Shown here: piece by piece, positions 31,865 through 39,582 of the stretch
How positions within the stretch are numbered: position 1 is the stretch's first letter
How the letters are laid out: every line of letters begins with the position of its first letter
Source: an uncultured Clostridia bacterium
Lineage (GTDB): Bacteria > Bacillota > Clostridia > Oscillospirales > Oscillospiraceae
DNA: 49,371 nt
Reading direction: 5' to 3'
Assembly (NCBI GenBank): GCA_946186375.1
Contig: CAMHMZ010000017.1
Coordinates: forward strand, 1 to 49,371
Translations under genes and position numbers: made by a program
The notes under the pieces: model-generated
The model's database searches: none
Told to the model about the DNA's origin: nothing
The model's input: the letters and a program-made list of their open reading frames with translations, nothing else

Positions 31865-32861
31865 TGATGTCTCCGTTCTGCTGAGGCAGGAGGATGGTGA
31901 CGAGCGTGCCGCCGCCCTCCGCGTTTTCGATGGTGAGGCGGCCGTTGTGCCGCGTGACGATCTCGTCGCACACGGAAAGGCCGATGCCGGTGCCGCGGTT
32001 TTTCGAGCTGCCCTTGTAGAATTTTTCCTTCACGTGCGGCAGCTCGTTCTCCGGGATGCCGCGGCCGTAGTCCCGGATGCGGATGCAGACGCCCTCGGCC
32101 TCGCTGCGCAGCGAAACGCTCACGCGTCCACCCTCGCCGCCGTGCTTGACGGCGTTGTCCAGAAGGTTCAGAAAAACCTGCTTGAGCCGCTCAGGGTCGC
32201 CCGGGATGAGCGGGATCTCGGTGGGAGGCTGGCTGTAATCGAGCTCGATGCCGGCCTGCTTGATAAGCTCTCCGTATGTAAACAGGGCGTCCTCCAGCTC
32301 AGCGGCGATGTCGATGAGCTCGACGCGCAAATTGAAGCGCCCGTCCTGGATGCGGGCAAATTCCAGCATCTCCGACACCATGCCGGTCAGACGCTCGGCC
32401 TCCTTGGAGATGATCTGGATGCCGCGCAGCGAGTCGCCCTGCACAGCGGGATCGAAGGCGATGGTCTCGGCCCAGCCCTCGATGGCCGTCAGCGGCGTGC
32501 GCAGCTCATGCGAGACCTGGGAGATGAAGTCGGTGCGCGTCTTCTCCGCGATGGCGACCTTCTCGCTCATGAGGTTGAGCTCCTCGCTGAGCTGGCCGAT
32601 CTCGTCGTCCGGGCCGGGCTCGATGCGCGTGCCGTAGCTGCCCTCGGCGATGCGCCGGGCCACGCGGGTGAGCGCGTCGATGGGGTCGGTGACGAAGTGC
32701 CAGAACCAGAGGTTGACGGCGATGATATAGATGCAGGCGACCGTGATCATCACGGCGGCGGCGACGACGCGCCCGCGCGTGACGAACCAGACGCCCGCCA
32801 GCAGCACGCCCAGCGCGAGCAGACTCGTCGCCAGCAGCTGCGTCTTGAGCTGTTTGAACAT
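31854..32861 (-). CDS. Sensor histidine kinase with minimal extracellular loop
   Basis: The 335-residue protein has two adjacent membrane segments (about 10-28 and 32-52) separated by only a few residues, so there is no sensory extracellular domain. A HAMP linker (about 55-105), the phosphoacceptor His in SHELRTPL (about 117), and a HATPase domain with NLLDNAVKHG, DYGRGIP and GTGIGLSVC follow. The layout fits intramembrane-sensing kinases that watch the envelope. It is the partner of the response regulator 72 nt upstream. Confidence 0.92.
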   Translation of the reverse strand: MFKQLKTQLLATSLLALGVLLAGVWFVTRGRVVAAAVMITVACIYIIAVNLWFWHFVTDPIDALTRVARRIAEGSYGTRIEPGPDDEIGQLSEELNLMSEKVAIAEKTRTDFISQVSHELRTPLTAIEGWAETIAFDPAVQGDSLRGIQIISKEAERLTGMVSEMLEFARIQDGRFNLRVELIDIAAELEDALFTYGELIKQAGIELDYSQPPTEIPLIPGDPERLKQVFLNLLDNAVKHGGEGGRVSVSLRSEAEGVCIRIRDYGRGIPENELPHVKEKFYKGSSKNRGTGIGLSVCDEIVTRHNGRLTIENAEGGGTLVTILLPQQNGDINGR

Positions 32862-32933
32862 CCGGGGTACCTTCCTTGCAAGAAAGAGTCGGTCAAAAGC
32901 GTCTCCGTGCCGCAGGCGCGGCGAAGGCGGGGA

Positions 32934-33623
32934 TCAGTAGCCCCACTTATAGCCGTAGCCCCACACGGTGGTGAGGAATTCCGGCTCGGTCGGATCGCTC
33001 TCGATCTTGATGCGCAGACGCCGGATGTTGACGTCCACGGTCTTCAGCTCTCCCGTGAAGTCCGCACCCCAGACGGCGGAGAGGATATCCTCGCGGCTCA
33101 TGGCCTTGCCGGGGTTTTCCATGAAGAGCTTCATCAGCAGATATTCGATCTGCGTCAGCTTCAGGCGCTGCCCGTCCTTTTCGAGGGTGCGGTTGCGCGT
33201 GTTGAGCACAAAGGGCCCGCTCGTGATCTCGCTGGCGGCCTTCTCGTCGTCGTCCACGCCCAGGCGGCGGATCAGCGCGTCCACGCGGGCGGTGAGCTCC
33301 GCGGGGGAGAAGGGCTTGGTCACATAGTCGTCCGCGCCGTTCATGAGGCCGGTCACCTTGTCGATCTCCTGGCTCTTGGCCGTGAGCATGATGATGCCCA
33401 TCTTCGAGCCCGTCGCGCGGATGCGGCGGCAGACCTCGAAGCCGTCGATATCCGGCAGCATCACGTCCAGCAGGGCCAGGCAGATGTCCGGGTTGACCTT
33501 GATCTTCTCAAGGGCCTGCATGCCGGTCTCGGCCTCGATGGGCTCGAAGCCGCTGCGGCGCAGGTTGATCACCACAAAGCCGCGGATATTGGCCTCGTCC
33601 TCCAGCACCAGAATTTTCTTCAT
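32934..33623 (-). CDS. OmpR/PhoB-family response regulator
   Basis: The 229-residue product has a receiver domain with the acidic pair (EDE), the phospho-acceptor aspartate in LLDVMLP (about 53), and the lysine in YVTKPF (about 101). A winged-helix DNA-binding domain follows (LTQIEYLLMKLF, TVDVNIRRLRIKIE). It heads the leftward run with the kinase, DUF1385 and prmC. Targets are unknown. The start at 33623 has GGAG about 11 nt upstream. Confidence 0.95.
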   Translation of the reverse strand: MKKILVLEDEANIRGFVVINLRRSGFEPIEAETGMQALEKIKVNPDICLALLDVMLPDIDGFEVCRRIRATGSKMGIIMLTAKSQEIDKVTGLMNGADDYVTKPFSPAELTARVDALIRRLGVDDDEKAASEITSGPFVLNTRNRTLEKDGQRLKLTQIEYLLMKLFMENPGKAMSREDILSAVWGADFTGELKTVDVNIRRLRIKIESDPTEPEFLTTVWGYGYKWGY

Positions 33624-33716
33624 ATAGGATCGATCTCCTTTCGGATGAGTAAACGACTGCTAAAACAAAAACCTGTCAGGTTTCCGTATGAGCGCATAAC
33701 AAGCGCATCATAAATA

Positions 33717-33725
33717 AGTATAACA
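33717..33725 (-). promoter_or_regulatory. Extended -10 promoter of the two-component operon
   Basis: On the minus strand TGTTATACT (-10 box TATACT at 33717-33722 with an upstream TG) is an extended -10. The leader of about 95 nt between it and the start contains a small palindrome (AAACCTGTCAGGTTT, about 33670). Confidence 0.5.
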
Positions 33726-33838
33726 CGGATTTTACAGTTTTGGTAGTCAAAGTTGCAAAAAAGTTTTTTCTTCGGCGACAATGATGACAGAGATAAAACA
33801 TTATGTAAACAATTGCGATTATGGAACGGACGTTTCAG

Positions 33839-33867
33839 TTGATTATCCGGGAACAAAATGATAAAAT
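33839..33867 (+). promoter_or_regulatory. Promoter placed for a leaderless transcript of the GTPase-NYN gene
   Basis: TTGATT (33839-33844), a 17-nt spacer and TAAAAT (33862-33867). Transcription would start at about 33874-33876, on the ATGATG that begins the conserved protein (33875/33878). There is no ribosome site before that ATG, so the transcript may be leaderless. Confidence 0.6.
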
Positions 33868-33877
33868 ACCGTTTATG

Positions 33878-36457
33878 ATGGATAACAGATTTTCGACCGT
33901 CGGGATCCTCGCCCATGTGGACGCGGGCAAGACCACGCTGTCCGAGGCGATGCTCTACTGCACGGGACAACTGAAAAGGCTCGGCCGCGTCGATCACCGC
34001 GACAGCTTTCTCGACACGCATGCGCTCGAGCGCAGCCGCGGCATCACGATTTTCGCCAAGCAGGCGGAGCTCGCGCTGACGCACACGCGCGTCACGCTGC
34101 TGGACACGCCCGGCCACGCGGACTTTGCCGCGGAGGCGGAGCGGGTGCTGCCCGTGCTGGACTGCGCGGTGCTCGTCGTCAGCGGCACGGACGGGCCGCA
34201 GGCGCACACGGAGACGCTCTGGGCACTGCTGCGGCGCTATCGCGTGCCCTGCTTTTTGTTCGTGAGCAAGATGGATCTGCCCGGCCCCGGGCGCGAGGCG
34301 CTCATGACTCAGCTGCACCGCGCGCTCGGCGAGGAATGCGTCGACTTCACGCAGCCCGCGGAGGCGCTGCAGGAGCAGCTGGCTCTCTGCGGCGAGAGCG
34401 CCATGGAGCGCTATCTCGAGGCCGGTCGGCTGCCGGACGGGGAGATCGCGTCGCTCATACGGGAGCGTGCCGTATTCCCGGTCTTCTTCGGCTCGGGATT
34501 GCGCGTCGAGGGCGTTACAGAGCTGCTTGACGCGCTCGACCGCTTCGCGCCGGTGACGGAGCCGGGGCCGGACTTTGCCGCGCGCGTCTACAAGATCGCG
34601 CGCGACGCGCAGGGAAACCGCCTGAGCTTTGTCAAGGTCACGGGCGGGGAGGTGCGCGTGCGGCAGCCCCTTCGCTATCGGGACGCCGCCGGGGAGGAGC
34701 GCGAGGAGAAGCTCACGCAGCTGCGCCTCTATTCCGGCGCGCGCTACGAGACGGCGGAGGTGGTCTGCGCAGGGCAGTGCTGCGCGCTGCTCGGCCTGAG
34801 CGGGACCTTCCCGGGGCAGGGCCTCGGGGCGGAAAGCACGGCGGCTGCGCCGCTGCTGGAGCCGGTACTCGGCTACAGGCTGCTCCCGGAGGCGGGACAG
34901 GATGCGGCGCTGCTGCTGCCGAAGCTTTTACAGCTGCAGGAGGAGGAGCCGCAGCTGCATGTCGTGTGGAACGCGCGCGCGCACGAGATCGGCGTGCAGC
35001 TTATGGGCCGGGTGCAGACGGAGATCCTCAAGAGCCTCATCCGCGAGCGCTTCGATACGGAGGTGAGCTTCTCTTCCGGCCGCGTCCTCTATCGCGAGAC
35101 CATCCGGAGCGCCGTGGAGGGCGTAGGGCATTTCGAGCCCCTGCGCCATTACGCCGAGGTGCATCTCATCCTCGAGCCGCTGCCCGCCGGGCACGGCCTC
35201 GTCGTCTGCTCGAGCTGCGCCGAGGACGAGCTCGACCGCAACTGGCAGCGCCTCATCCTCAGCCATCTGGCCGAGCGGCGGCACCCGGGCGTGCTGACGG
35301 GCGCGCCCATCACGGATATGAAGATCACGCTCGCCGCCGGGCGGGCCCACCTCAAGCACACCGAGGGCGGCGACTTCCGGCAGGCGACCTACCGCGCGCT
35401 GCGCCAGGGGCTCATGCGCGCCGAGTGCGTGCTGCTCGAGCCCTGGTACGCCTTCACGCTCGAGCTGCCGCCGGAGCTCATCGGCCGCGCCATCACGGAC
35501 GTGCGCGCGATGGGCGGGGAGTTCGGCTCGCCGGAGGACGCCGGGGAGCGGCTGCGTCTGCGCGGCAGCGCGCCCGCCGCGGCGCTCGGGAGCTATCAGG
35601 AGGAGCTGGCGGCCTACAGCCGCGGCCGCGGGCGACTCAGCCTGCGCCCCGGCCCCTACCGCCCCTGCCGCGAGCAGGAAAAGCTCGTGCGCGAGAGCGG
35701 CTATGACCCCGAGGCCGACCTCGACAATCCCCCGGACTCGGTCTTCTGCGCCCACGGCGCGGGCTTTACGGTGAAGTGGAACGAGGTGGAGCGCTACATG
35801 CATCTGCCCGCCTGCCTCAAAAAGCCGGAGGACAGGCCGCGCCCGGCCCCGGCGCCGCGCTCGCTGGATATCGACGAGCGGGAGCTCGAGGCCATCATGG
35901 AGCGGGAATTCGGCCCGATCCGCCGCGCGCAGTACAGCGCCCCGGTGCGAAACGAGGCTCCGGCCGCGCCCGCAGCGGCAGAGCGGCGGAGCACGGTCAT
36001 CGTCGACGGCTACAACGTCATCTTCGCCTGGGACGAGCTGAAGGAGCTTGCACGCGAGCGGCTGGATCTGGCGCGGGAGAAGCTGATGGACACGCTCTCG
36101 AGCTACGCGGCCTTCACGCACGCTCAGCTTGTGCTCGTCTTCGACGGCTTCCGCACCCCCGGCAATCCCGGCTCGCGCGGGGACTATCACAGCATCCACG
36201 TGGTCTACACCGGCGACGGCGAGACCGCCGACGCCTATATCGAAAAGCTTGCCAACGACATCGGCCGCAACGAGCGCGTGCGCGTCGTGACGAGCGACAA
36301 CCTGATCCGTCTGTCCGCGCTGCGTTCGGGCGTGCTGCGCACGTCCTCCGCCGAATTCGGCGTCGAGGTCGCCGGCGTGAGGGACGAGATCCGCGAGCTG
36401 CTGCGCCGCACAAACGACGGCGCGCACAGGACGAAGCTGAAAGATGGAAGAGCATGA
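33878..36457 (+). CDS. TetM/EF-G-like translational GTPase fused to Rae1/YacP-type NYN nuclease domain
   Basis: This 859-residue protein starts with a translational GTPase: G1 GILAHVDAGKTT (about 8-19), G2 RGIT, G3 DTPGH, G4 with VSKMD in place of NKxD. EF-G-like domains II-V follow (to about 625). The tetracycline-loop motif of TetM (YSPVST) is absent; the region reads HLKHTEGGDF. A linker with DSVFCAHGAGF (about 630) leads to a NYN/PIN domain (about 705-845) with IVDGYNVIFAW, LVFDG, ETADAYIEKLA and VVTSD. These match YacP/Rae1, a ribosomal A-site mRNA endonuclease in Bacillus. I infer a ribosome-targeted nuclease. The start is 33878, or 33875 (tandem ATG); 33821 is open but less likely. It overlaps ylmH by 14 nt. 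Confidence 0.85.
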   Translation: MDNRFSTVGILAHVDAGKTTLSEAMLYCTGQLKRLGRVDHRDSFLDTHALERSRGITIFAKQAELALTHTRVTLLDTPGHADFAAEAERVLPVLDCAVLVVSGTDGPQAHTETLWALLRRYRVPCFLFVSKMDLPGPGREALMTQLHRALGEECVDFTQPAEALQEQLALCGESAMERYLEAGRLPDGEIASLIRERAVFPVFFGSGLRVEGVTELLDALDRFAPVTEPGPDFAARVYKIARDAQGNRLSFVKVTGGEVRVRQPLRYRDAAGEEREEKLTQLRLYSGARYETAEVVCAGQCCALLGLSGTFPGQGLGAESTAAAPLLEPVLGYRLLPEAGQDAALLLPKLLQLQEEEPQLHVVWNARAHEIGVQLMGRVQTEILKSLIRERFDTEVSFSSGRVLYRETIRSAVEGVGHFEPLRHYAEVHLILEPLPAGHGLVVCSSCAEDELDRNWQRLILSHLAERRHPGVLTGAPITDMKITLAAGRAHLKHTEGGDFRQATYRALRQGLMRAECVLLEPWYAFTLELPPELIGRAITDVRAMGGEFGSPEDAGERLRLRGSAPAAALGSYQEELAAYSRGRGRLSLRPGPYRPCREQEKLVRESGYDPEADLDNPPDSVFCAHGAGFTVKWNEVERYMHLPACLKKPEDRPRPAPAPRSLDIDERELEAIMEREFGPIRRAQYSAPVRNEAPAAPAAAERRSTVIVDGYNVIFAWDELKELARERLDLAREKLMDTLSSYAAFTHAQLVLVFDGFRTPGNPGSRGDYHSIHVVYTGDGETADAYIEKLANDIGRNERVRVVTSDNLIRLSALRSGVLRTSSAEFGVEVAGVRDEIRELLRRTNDGAHRTKLKDGRA

Positions 36458-37187
36458 ACTGATCCGAAGGGCGGAGGATCTGGCCGCCCAGTGCGAGCGG
36501 AAAAACCGCCTGACCGCCACGGCCTTTCTGACCCCGGCGGAGCGCAGAGTGCTGGAGCAGCACTTTGCCCGCGCAGCCCTGAAGCCCGTCTTTTCCGGCG
36601 GACACCCCGACTGCGAGCGCACGCTCGCCCTCTTTCTCCCCGACTACCTGGACGAAGAGTCGCCGGAGCTTTCCGACGAGCTGCGCGCCATCCGGCTGAC
36701 GGCCTATTTCGGCACGCCCGGCCACCGGGATTACATGGGGGCGCTGCTGGGCATGGGCATCGCGCGCGACCGCCTCGGCGACATCTGGGTCGACGGGGAG
36801 GGGGCCACGGTCTTCTGCCTGCCCGGTGTGGAAAAGCACCTCTTGTCGATCGACAAGGTCGGCCGCGTCAGCGTGACGGCGGAGCCGCTGCCGCTCGATC
36901 AGGTGCGCGCGCCGGAGAGAAAGACGAAGCCCGTGAGCTTTTCGGTGATGAGCCCGCGGCTCGACGCCGTCGCGGCAGGGATGTTTCATCTCTCCCGCTC
37001 GGAGGCGGCGCGCCGGATCGCCCTCGGTATGGTCATTGTAAACGATCTGGTGTCCGATAAACAGGACTTGCAGCTGCGCGAGGGCGACGTTTTGTCGCTG
37101 CGCGGGGCGGGGAAGGGACGCATCGTCGCCTTCGGCGGCAATTCCCGCAAGGGCCGTCTCTTCGTCAACGCGGAGATCTATCTTTAG
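36444..37187 (+). CDS. ylmH: YlmH-like S4-domain RNA-binding protein
   Basis: The 247-residue product has the YlmH domain (LTPAERR, GHPDCERTLALFLP, GTPGHRDYMGALLGMGIARDRLGDI) and a C-terminal S4 domain (about 165-235, RLDAVAAGMFHLSRSEAARR and the closing GRIVAF). YlmH is known next to division genes in many Firmicutes and has been tied to ribosome-associated quality control in Bacillus. Here it instead overlaps the GTPase-NYN gene by 14 nt and has no strong ribosome site, so it is likely coupled to it. Its TAG stop runs straight into a TTTTCAG repeat tract. Confidence 0.92.
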   Translation: MEEHELIRRAEDLAAQCERKNRLTATAFLTPAERRVLEQHFARAALKPVFSGGHPDCERTLALFLPDYLDEESPELSDELRAIRLTAYFGTPGHRDYMGALLGMGIARDRLGDIWVDGEGATVFCLPGVEKHLLSIDKVGRVSVTAEPLPLDQVRAPERKTKPVSFSVMSPRLDAVAAGMFHLSRSEAARRIALGMVIVNDLVSDKQDLQLREGDVLSLRGAGKGRIVAFGGNSRKGRLFVNAEIYL

Positions 37188-37217
37188 TTTTCAGAATTCA
37201 GTTTTCAGTTTTCAGAA
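37188..37217. repeat. TTTTCAG tract after ylmH
   Basis: Units TTTTCAGAATTCAGTTTTCAG and TTTTCAG begin directly at the TAG stop of ylmH. This is the same tract as at 66-97, 23455-23499, 24452-24479 and 41604, without the palindromic core. No terminator is visible between ylmH and pepT. Confidence 0.7.
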
Positions 37218-37254
37218 TGTCACGACTTCACCGGTAGAAAAGGAGTAATGAGCC

Positions 37255-38472
37255 ATGAATGTCAAAGACCGCTTTATCCGCTATGTCAAGGTGCACACCG
37301 CGAGCGCCGAGGATCTCACGCGCACGCCGACGACCGAGCGTCAGTTTGATCTGACGAAGCTTCTGTGCGAGGAGATGCGCGCCATGGGCATGCAGGACGT
37401 ATACGGCGACGAGCACGCCTATGCCTACGGCTTTCTGCCGGCCACGCCCGGCTGCGAGGACAGGCCCTGCATCGGCTTTATCGCCCATCTCGACACCATC
37501 CCCGACTTCAGCGGCGAAAACGTGCAGCCGCAGATCATTGAAAACTACGACGGGGGCGAGGTCGTCCTCGGCACGAGCGGGCGCGTCCTGCGGCCCGAGC
37601 AGTTTCCGCACCTGCCCTCTCTGAAGGGCCAGACCCTCATCACCACCGACGGCACCACGGTGCTCGGCGCGGATGACAAGGCGGGCGTGGCCGCCATCAT
37701 GGCTGCCTGCGAGACGCTTATCGGGGAAAAGCGCCCGCACGGGCGTATCGCCGTGTGCTTCACGCCCGACGAGGAGGTCGGCCACGGCGCGGCGCTTCTG
37801 GATCTCGAGCGCTTCGGCGCGGCCTTCGCCTACACGGTCGACGGCGGGGAGCTCAACTGCATCAACTACGAGACCTTCAACGCCGCCTCCGCCAAGTGGG
37901 AGGTGCGCGGCTTCAACATCCATCCGGGCTCGGCCAAGGACAAGATGATCAACGCCAGCCTCGTCGCCATGGAGATCGACTCCCTCCTGCCCGCTGCGGA
38001 GCGCCCGGAGCACACCGAGGGTTACGAGGGCTTCTTCCATCTGACGGAGATGAGCGGAAACGTCGAGAAGGCAGAGCTGAGCTACATTGTGCGCGACCAC
38101 GACGCCGGGGGCTTCGAGGCGCGAAAGCGCACGCTGCGCCAGATCGAGAAGTTCATCAACGAGAAGTACGGCGCGGGCACGGCGACGCTCACGCTGCGCG
38201 ACCAGTACCGCAACATGGCCGAGAAGGTGCTCGAAAACCGGCGCGTGATCGAGCTCGCCGAGCGGGCGATCCGCCGTCTCGGGCTCGAGCCCGTGGCCGA
38301 GCCCATCCGCGGCGGCACGGACGGCGCACAGCTTTCGTACCGCGGCCTGCCCTGCCCGAACCTCGGCACCGGCGGCTATGCCTGCCACGGCCCCTTTGAG
38401 CACGCCACCGTCGAGGGCATTGAGGGCGCGGCGCAGATCGTGCTAAACATCATCGACGAGAACCTCCGTTGA
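37255..38472 (+). CDS. pepT: Peptidase T (tripeptide aminopeptidase)
   Basis: The 405-residue M20-family zinc exopeptidase has the metal ligands in AHLDTIPD (about 77-84), ADDKAG (about 141-146), PDEEVGHG (about 174-181, catalytic Glu) and a C-terminal GGYACHGPFE. It releases the N-terminal residue from tripeptides in the cytoplasm. RBS AAGGAG 9 nt upstream. It overlaps or abuts the downstream kinase (stop TGA at 38470-38472, next ATG at 38475), so the two are coupled. Confidence 0.95.
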   Translation: MNVKDRFIRYVKVHTASAEDLTRTPTTERQFDLTKLLCEEMRAMGMQDVYGDEHAYAYGFLPATPGCEDRPCIGFIAHLDTIPDFSGENVQPQIIENYDGGEVVLGTSGRVLRPEQFPHLPSLKGQTLITTDGTTVLGADDKAGVAAIMAACETLIGEKRPHGRIAVCFTPDEEVGHGAALLDLERFGAAFAYTVDGGELNCINYETFNAASAKWEVRGFNIHPGSAKDKMINASLVAMEIDSLLPAAERPEHTEGYEGFFHLTEMSGNVEKAELSYIVRDHDAGGFEARKRTLRQIEKFINEKYGAGTATLTLRDQYRNMAEKVLENRRVIELAERAIRRLGLEPVAEPIRGGTDGAQLSYRGLPCPNLGTGGYACHGPFEHATVEGIEGAAQIVLNIIDENLR

Positions 38473-38474
38473 GT

Positions 38475-39533
38475 ATGCTGCCCGAAGCCGCCCTGGACTT
38501 TCCCCTCTGCGGGAAGCCCCTGACCTGCCGCGAGCTCAGCGGCGGGAAGATAAACCTCAGCCTTCTCCTCACAACCGACCGCGGCGCACGCTACGTCCTG
38601 CAGCGTGTCAACCGCGCGGTCTTCCCCGATATCGGCCCCGTCATGCGAAACGCCGCGCGTCTGCAAGGCTGGCTCGAGCGTCACGGGCAGCCACTGCCCG
38701 CGTCGATCCGTTATCTCCCGGCGCAAAGCGGCGCCCTCTGGGTCGAGGACGAAGAGGGCTTTGCCTGGCGCTGCTACCCCCATGTGGAGGGCGTCTGCCG
38801 GACAAGGCCGGAGAGCGGGGAGGAGATCTGTGAGGCGGGACTTGCCTTCGGGCGTTTCCTGCAGGCCTTTGCCGACTTTCCCATACAGGAGCTGGAGGAG
38901 ACGATCCCGCGCTTTCACGACACGCCCGACCGTTTCCGCCTCCTGCGCGAGGCGGTGAAGGCCGACCCGCTGGGACGTCTGTCTGACGCAAAAGACGCGC
39001 TGGATACGGCGCTGCGCTTCGAGGAGGCGGCCTCTGTGCTGCAGGGAAAGCGCGAGCGCGGGGAGCTGCCGCTGCGCGTGACGCACAACGACACGAAGTT
39101 TTCCAACATCCTCTTCGACGCTGCGACCGGCCGCGCACGCTGCGTGCTCGATCTCGACACCGTTATGCCCGGCCTTTCGGCCTGTGACTTCGGGGATGCG
39201 GCGCGCTCCTGCGCCTGTGTTGAGGCGGAGGACGGCTCCGCGAGCCTATCGCTCGAGCACTTCACGCGTCTGGCCGCGGGCTTTTTCTCCGGCTGCCCGG
39301 CACTGACGGAGCCGGAGCGTGAGGCCCTGCCCCTCGGCGCGCTGACGGTCACGGTCGAGCTCGGCGTCCGCTATCTCACCGACTACCTGCTCGGCGATCC
39401 CTGTTTCCGCACGGCGGACCCGGCGCAGAACCTCCGCCGCGCCAGGCGGCGCCTCGCCCTCGCCGGAGACATGCTGCGCAAGGCAGAGCCAATGGCGGAG
39501 CTCGTCCGGAACACGGCAAATAAGTTTACATAA
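38475..39533 (+). CDS. APH-family kinase, N-acetylhexosamine 1-kinase (NahK)-like
   Basis: The 352-residue product has an aminoglycoside phosphotransferase/choline-kinase fold: catalytic VTHNDTKFSNILFD (about 201-214) and metal-binding CVLDLDTVMPG (about 223-233), followed by DFGDAAR. This wording (THNDTK, DLDTVMPG) is characteristic of NahK and related sugar kinases, so it probably phosphorylates an amino sugar or similar small molecule, not an antibiotic. Linked sugar genes are not visible; the upstream neighbour is pepT. A TTG start at 38469 overlapping the pepT stop is an alternative to ATG 38475; neither has a good ribosome site. Confidence 0.8.
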   Translation: MLPEAALDFPLCGKPLTCRELSGGKINLSLLLTTDRGARYVLQRVNRAVFPDIGPVMRNAARLQGWLERHGQPLPASIRYLPAQSGALWVEDEEGFAWRCYPHVEGVCRTRPESGEEICEAGLAFGRFLQAFADFPIQELEETIPRFHDTPDRFRLLREAVKADPLGRLSDAKDALDTALRFEEAASVLQGKRERGELPLRVTHNDTKFSNILFDAATGRARCVLDLDTVMPGLSACDFGDAARSCACVEAEDGSASLSLEHFTRLAAGFFSGCPALTEPEREALPLGALTVTVELGVRYLTDYLLGDPCFRTADPAQNLRRARRRLALAGDMLRKAEPMAELVRNTANKFT

Positions 39534-39537
39534 TATA

Positions 39538-39580
39538 AACAGCCGCACGGTCGTGGAAAGCCACGAACCGTGCGGCTGTT
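39538..39580. terminator. Bidirectional terminator between converging genes
   Basis: ACAGCCGCACGGT (39539-39551) pairs with ACCGTGCGGCTGT, and CGTGG with CCACG, with one bulged A and an AAAG loop. U-tracts are short on both strands. Confidence 0.85.
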
Positions 39581-39582
39581 TG

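Noticed and set aside
33878..36457. Tetracycline resistance gene
   Set aside because: The protein resembles TetM overall, but the drug-protection loop motif is absent and a nuclease domain is fused; no resistance claim is supported.
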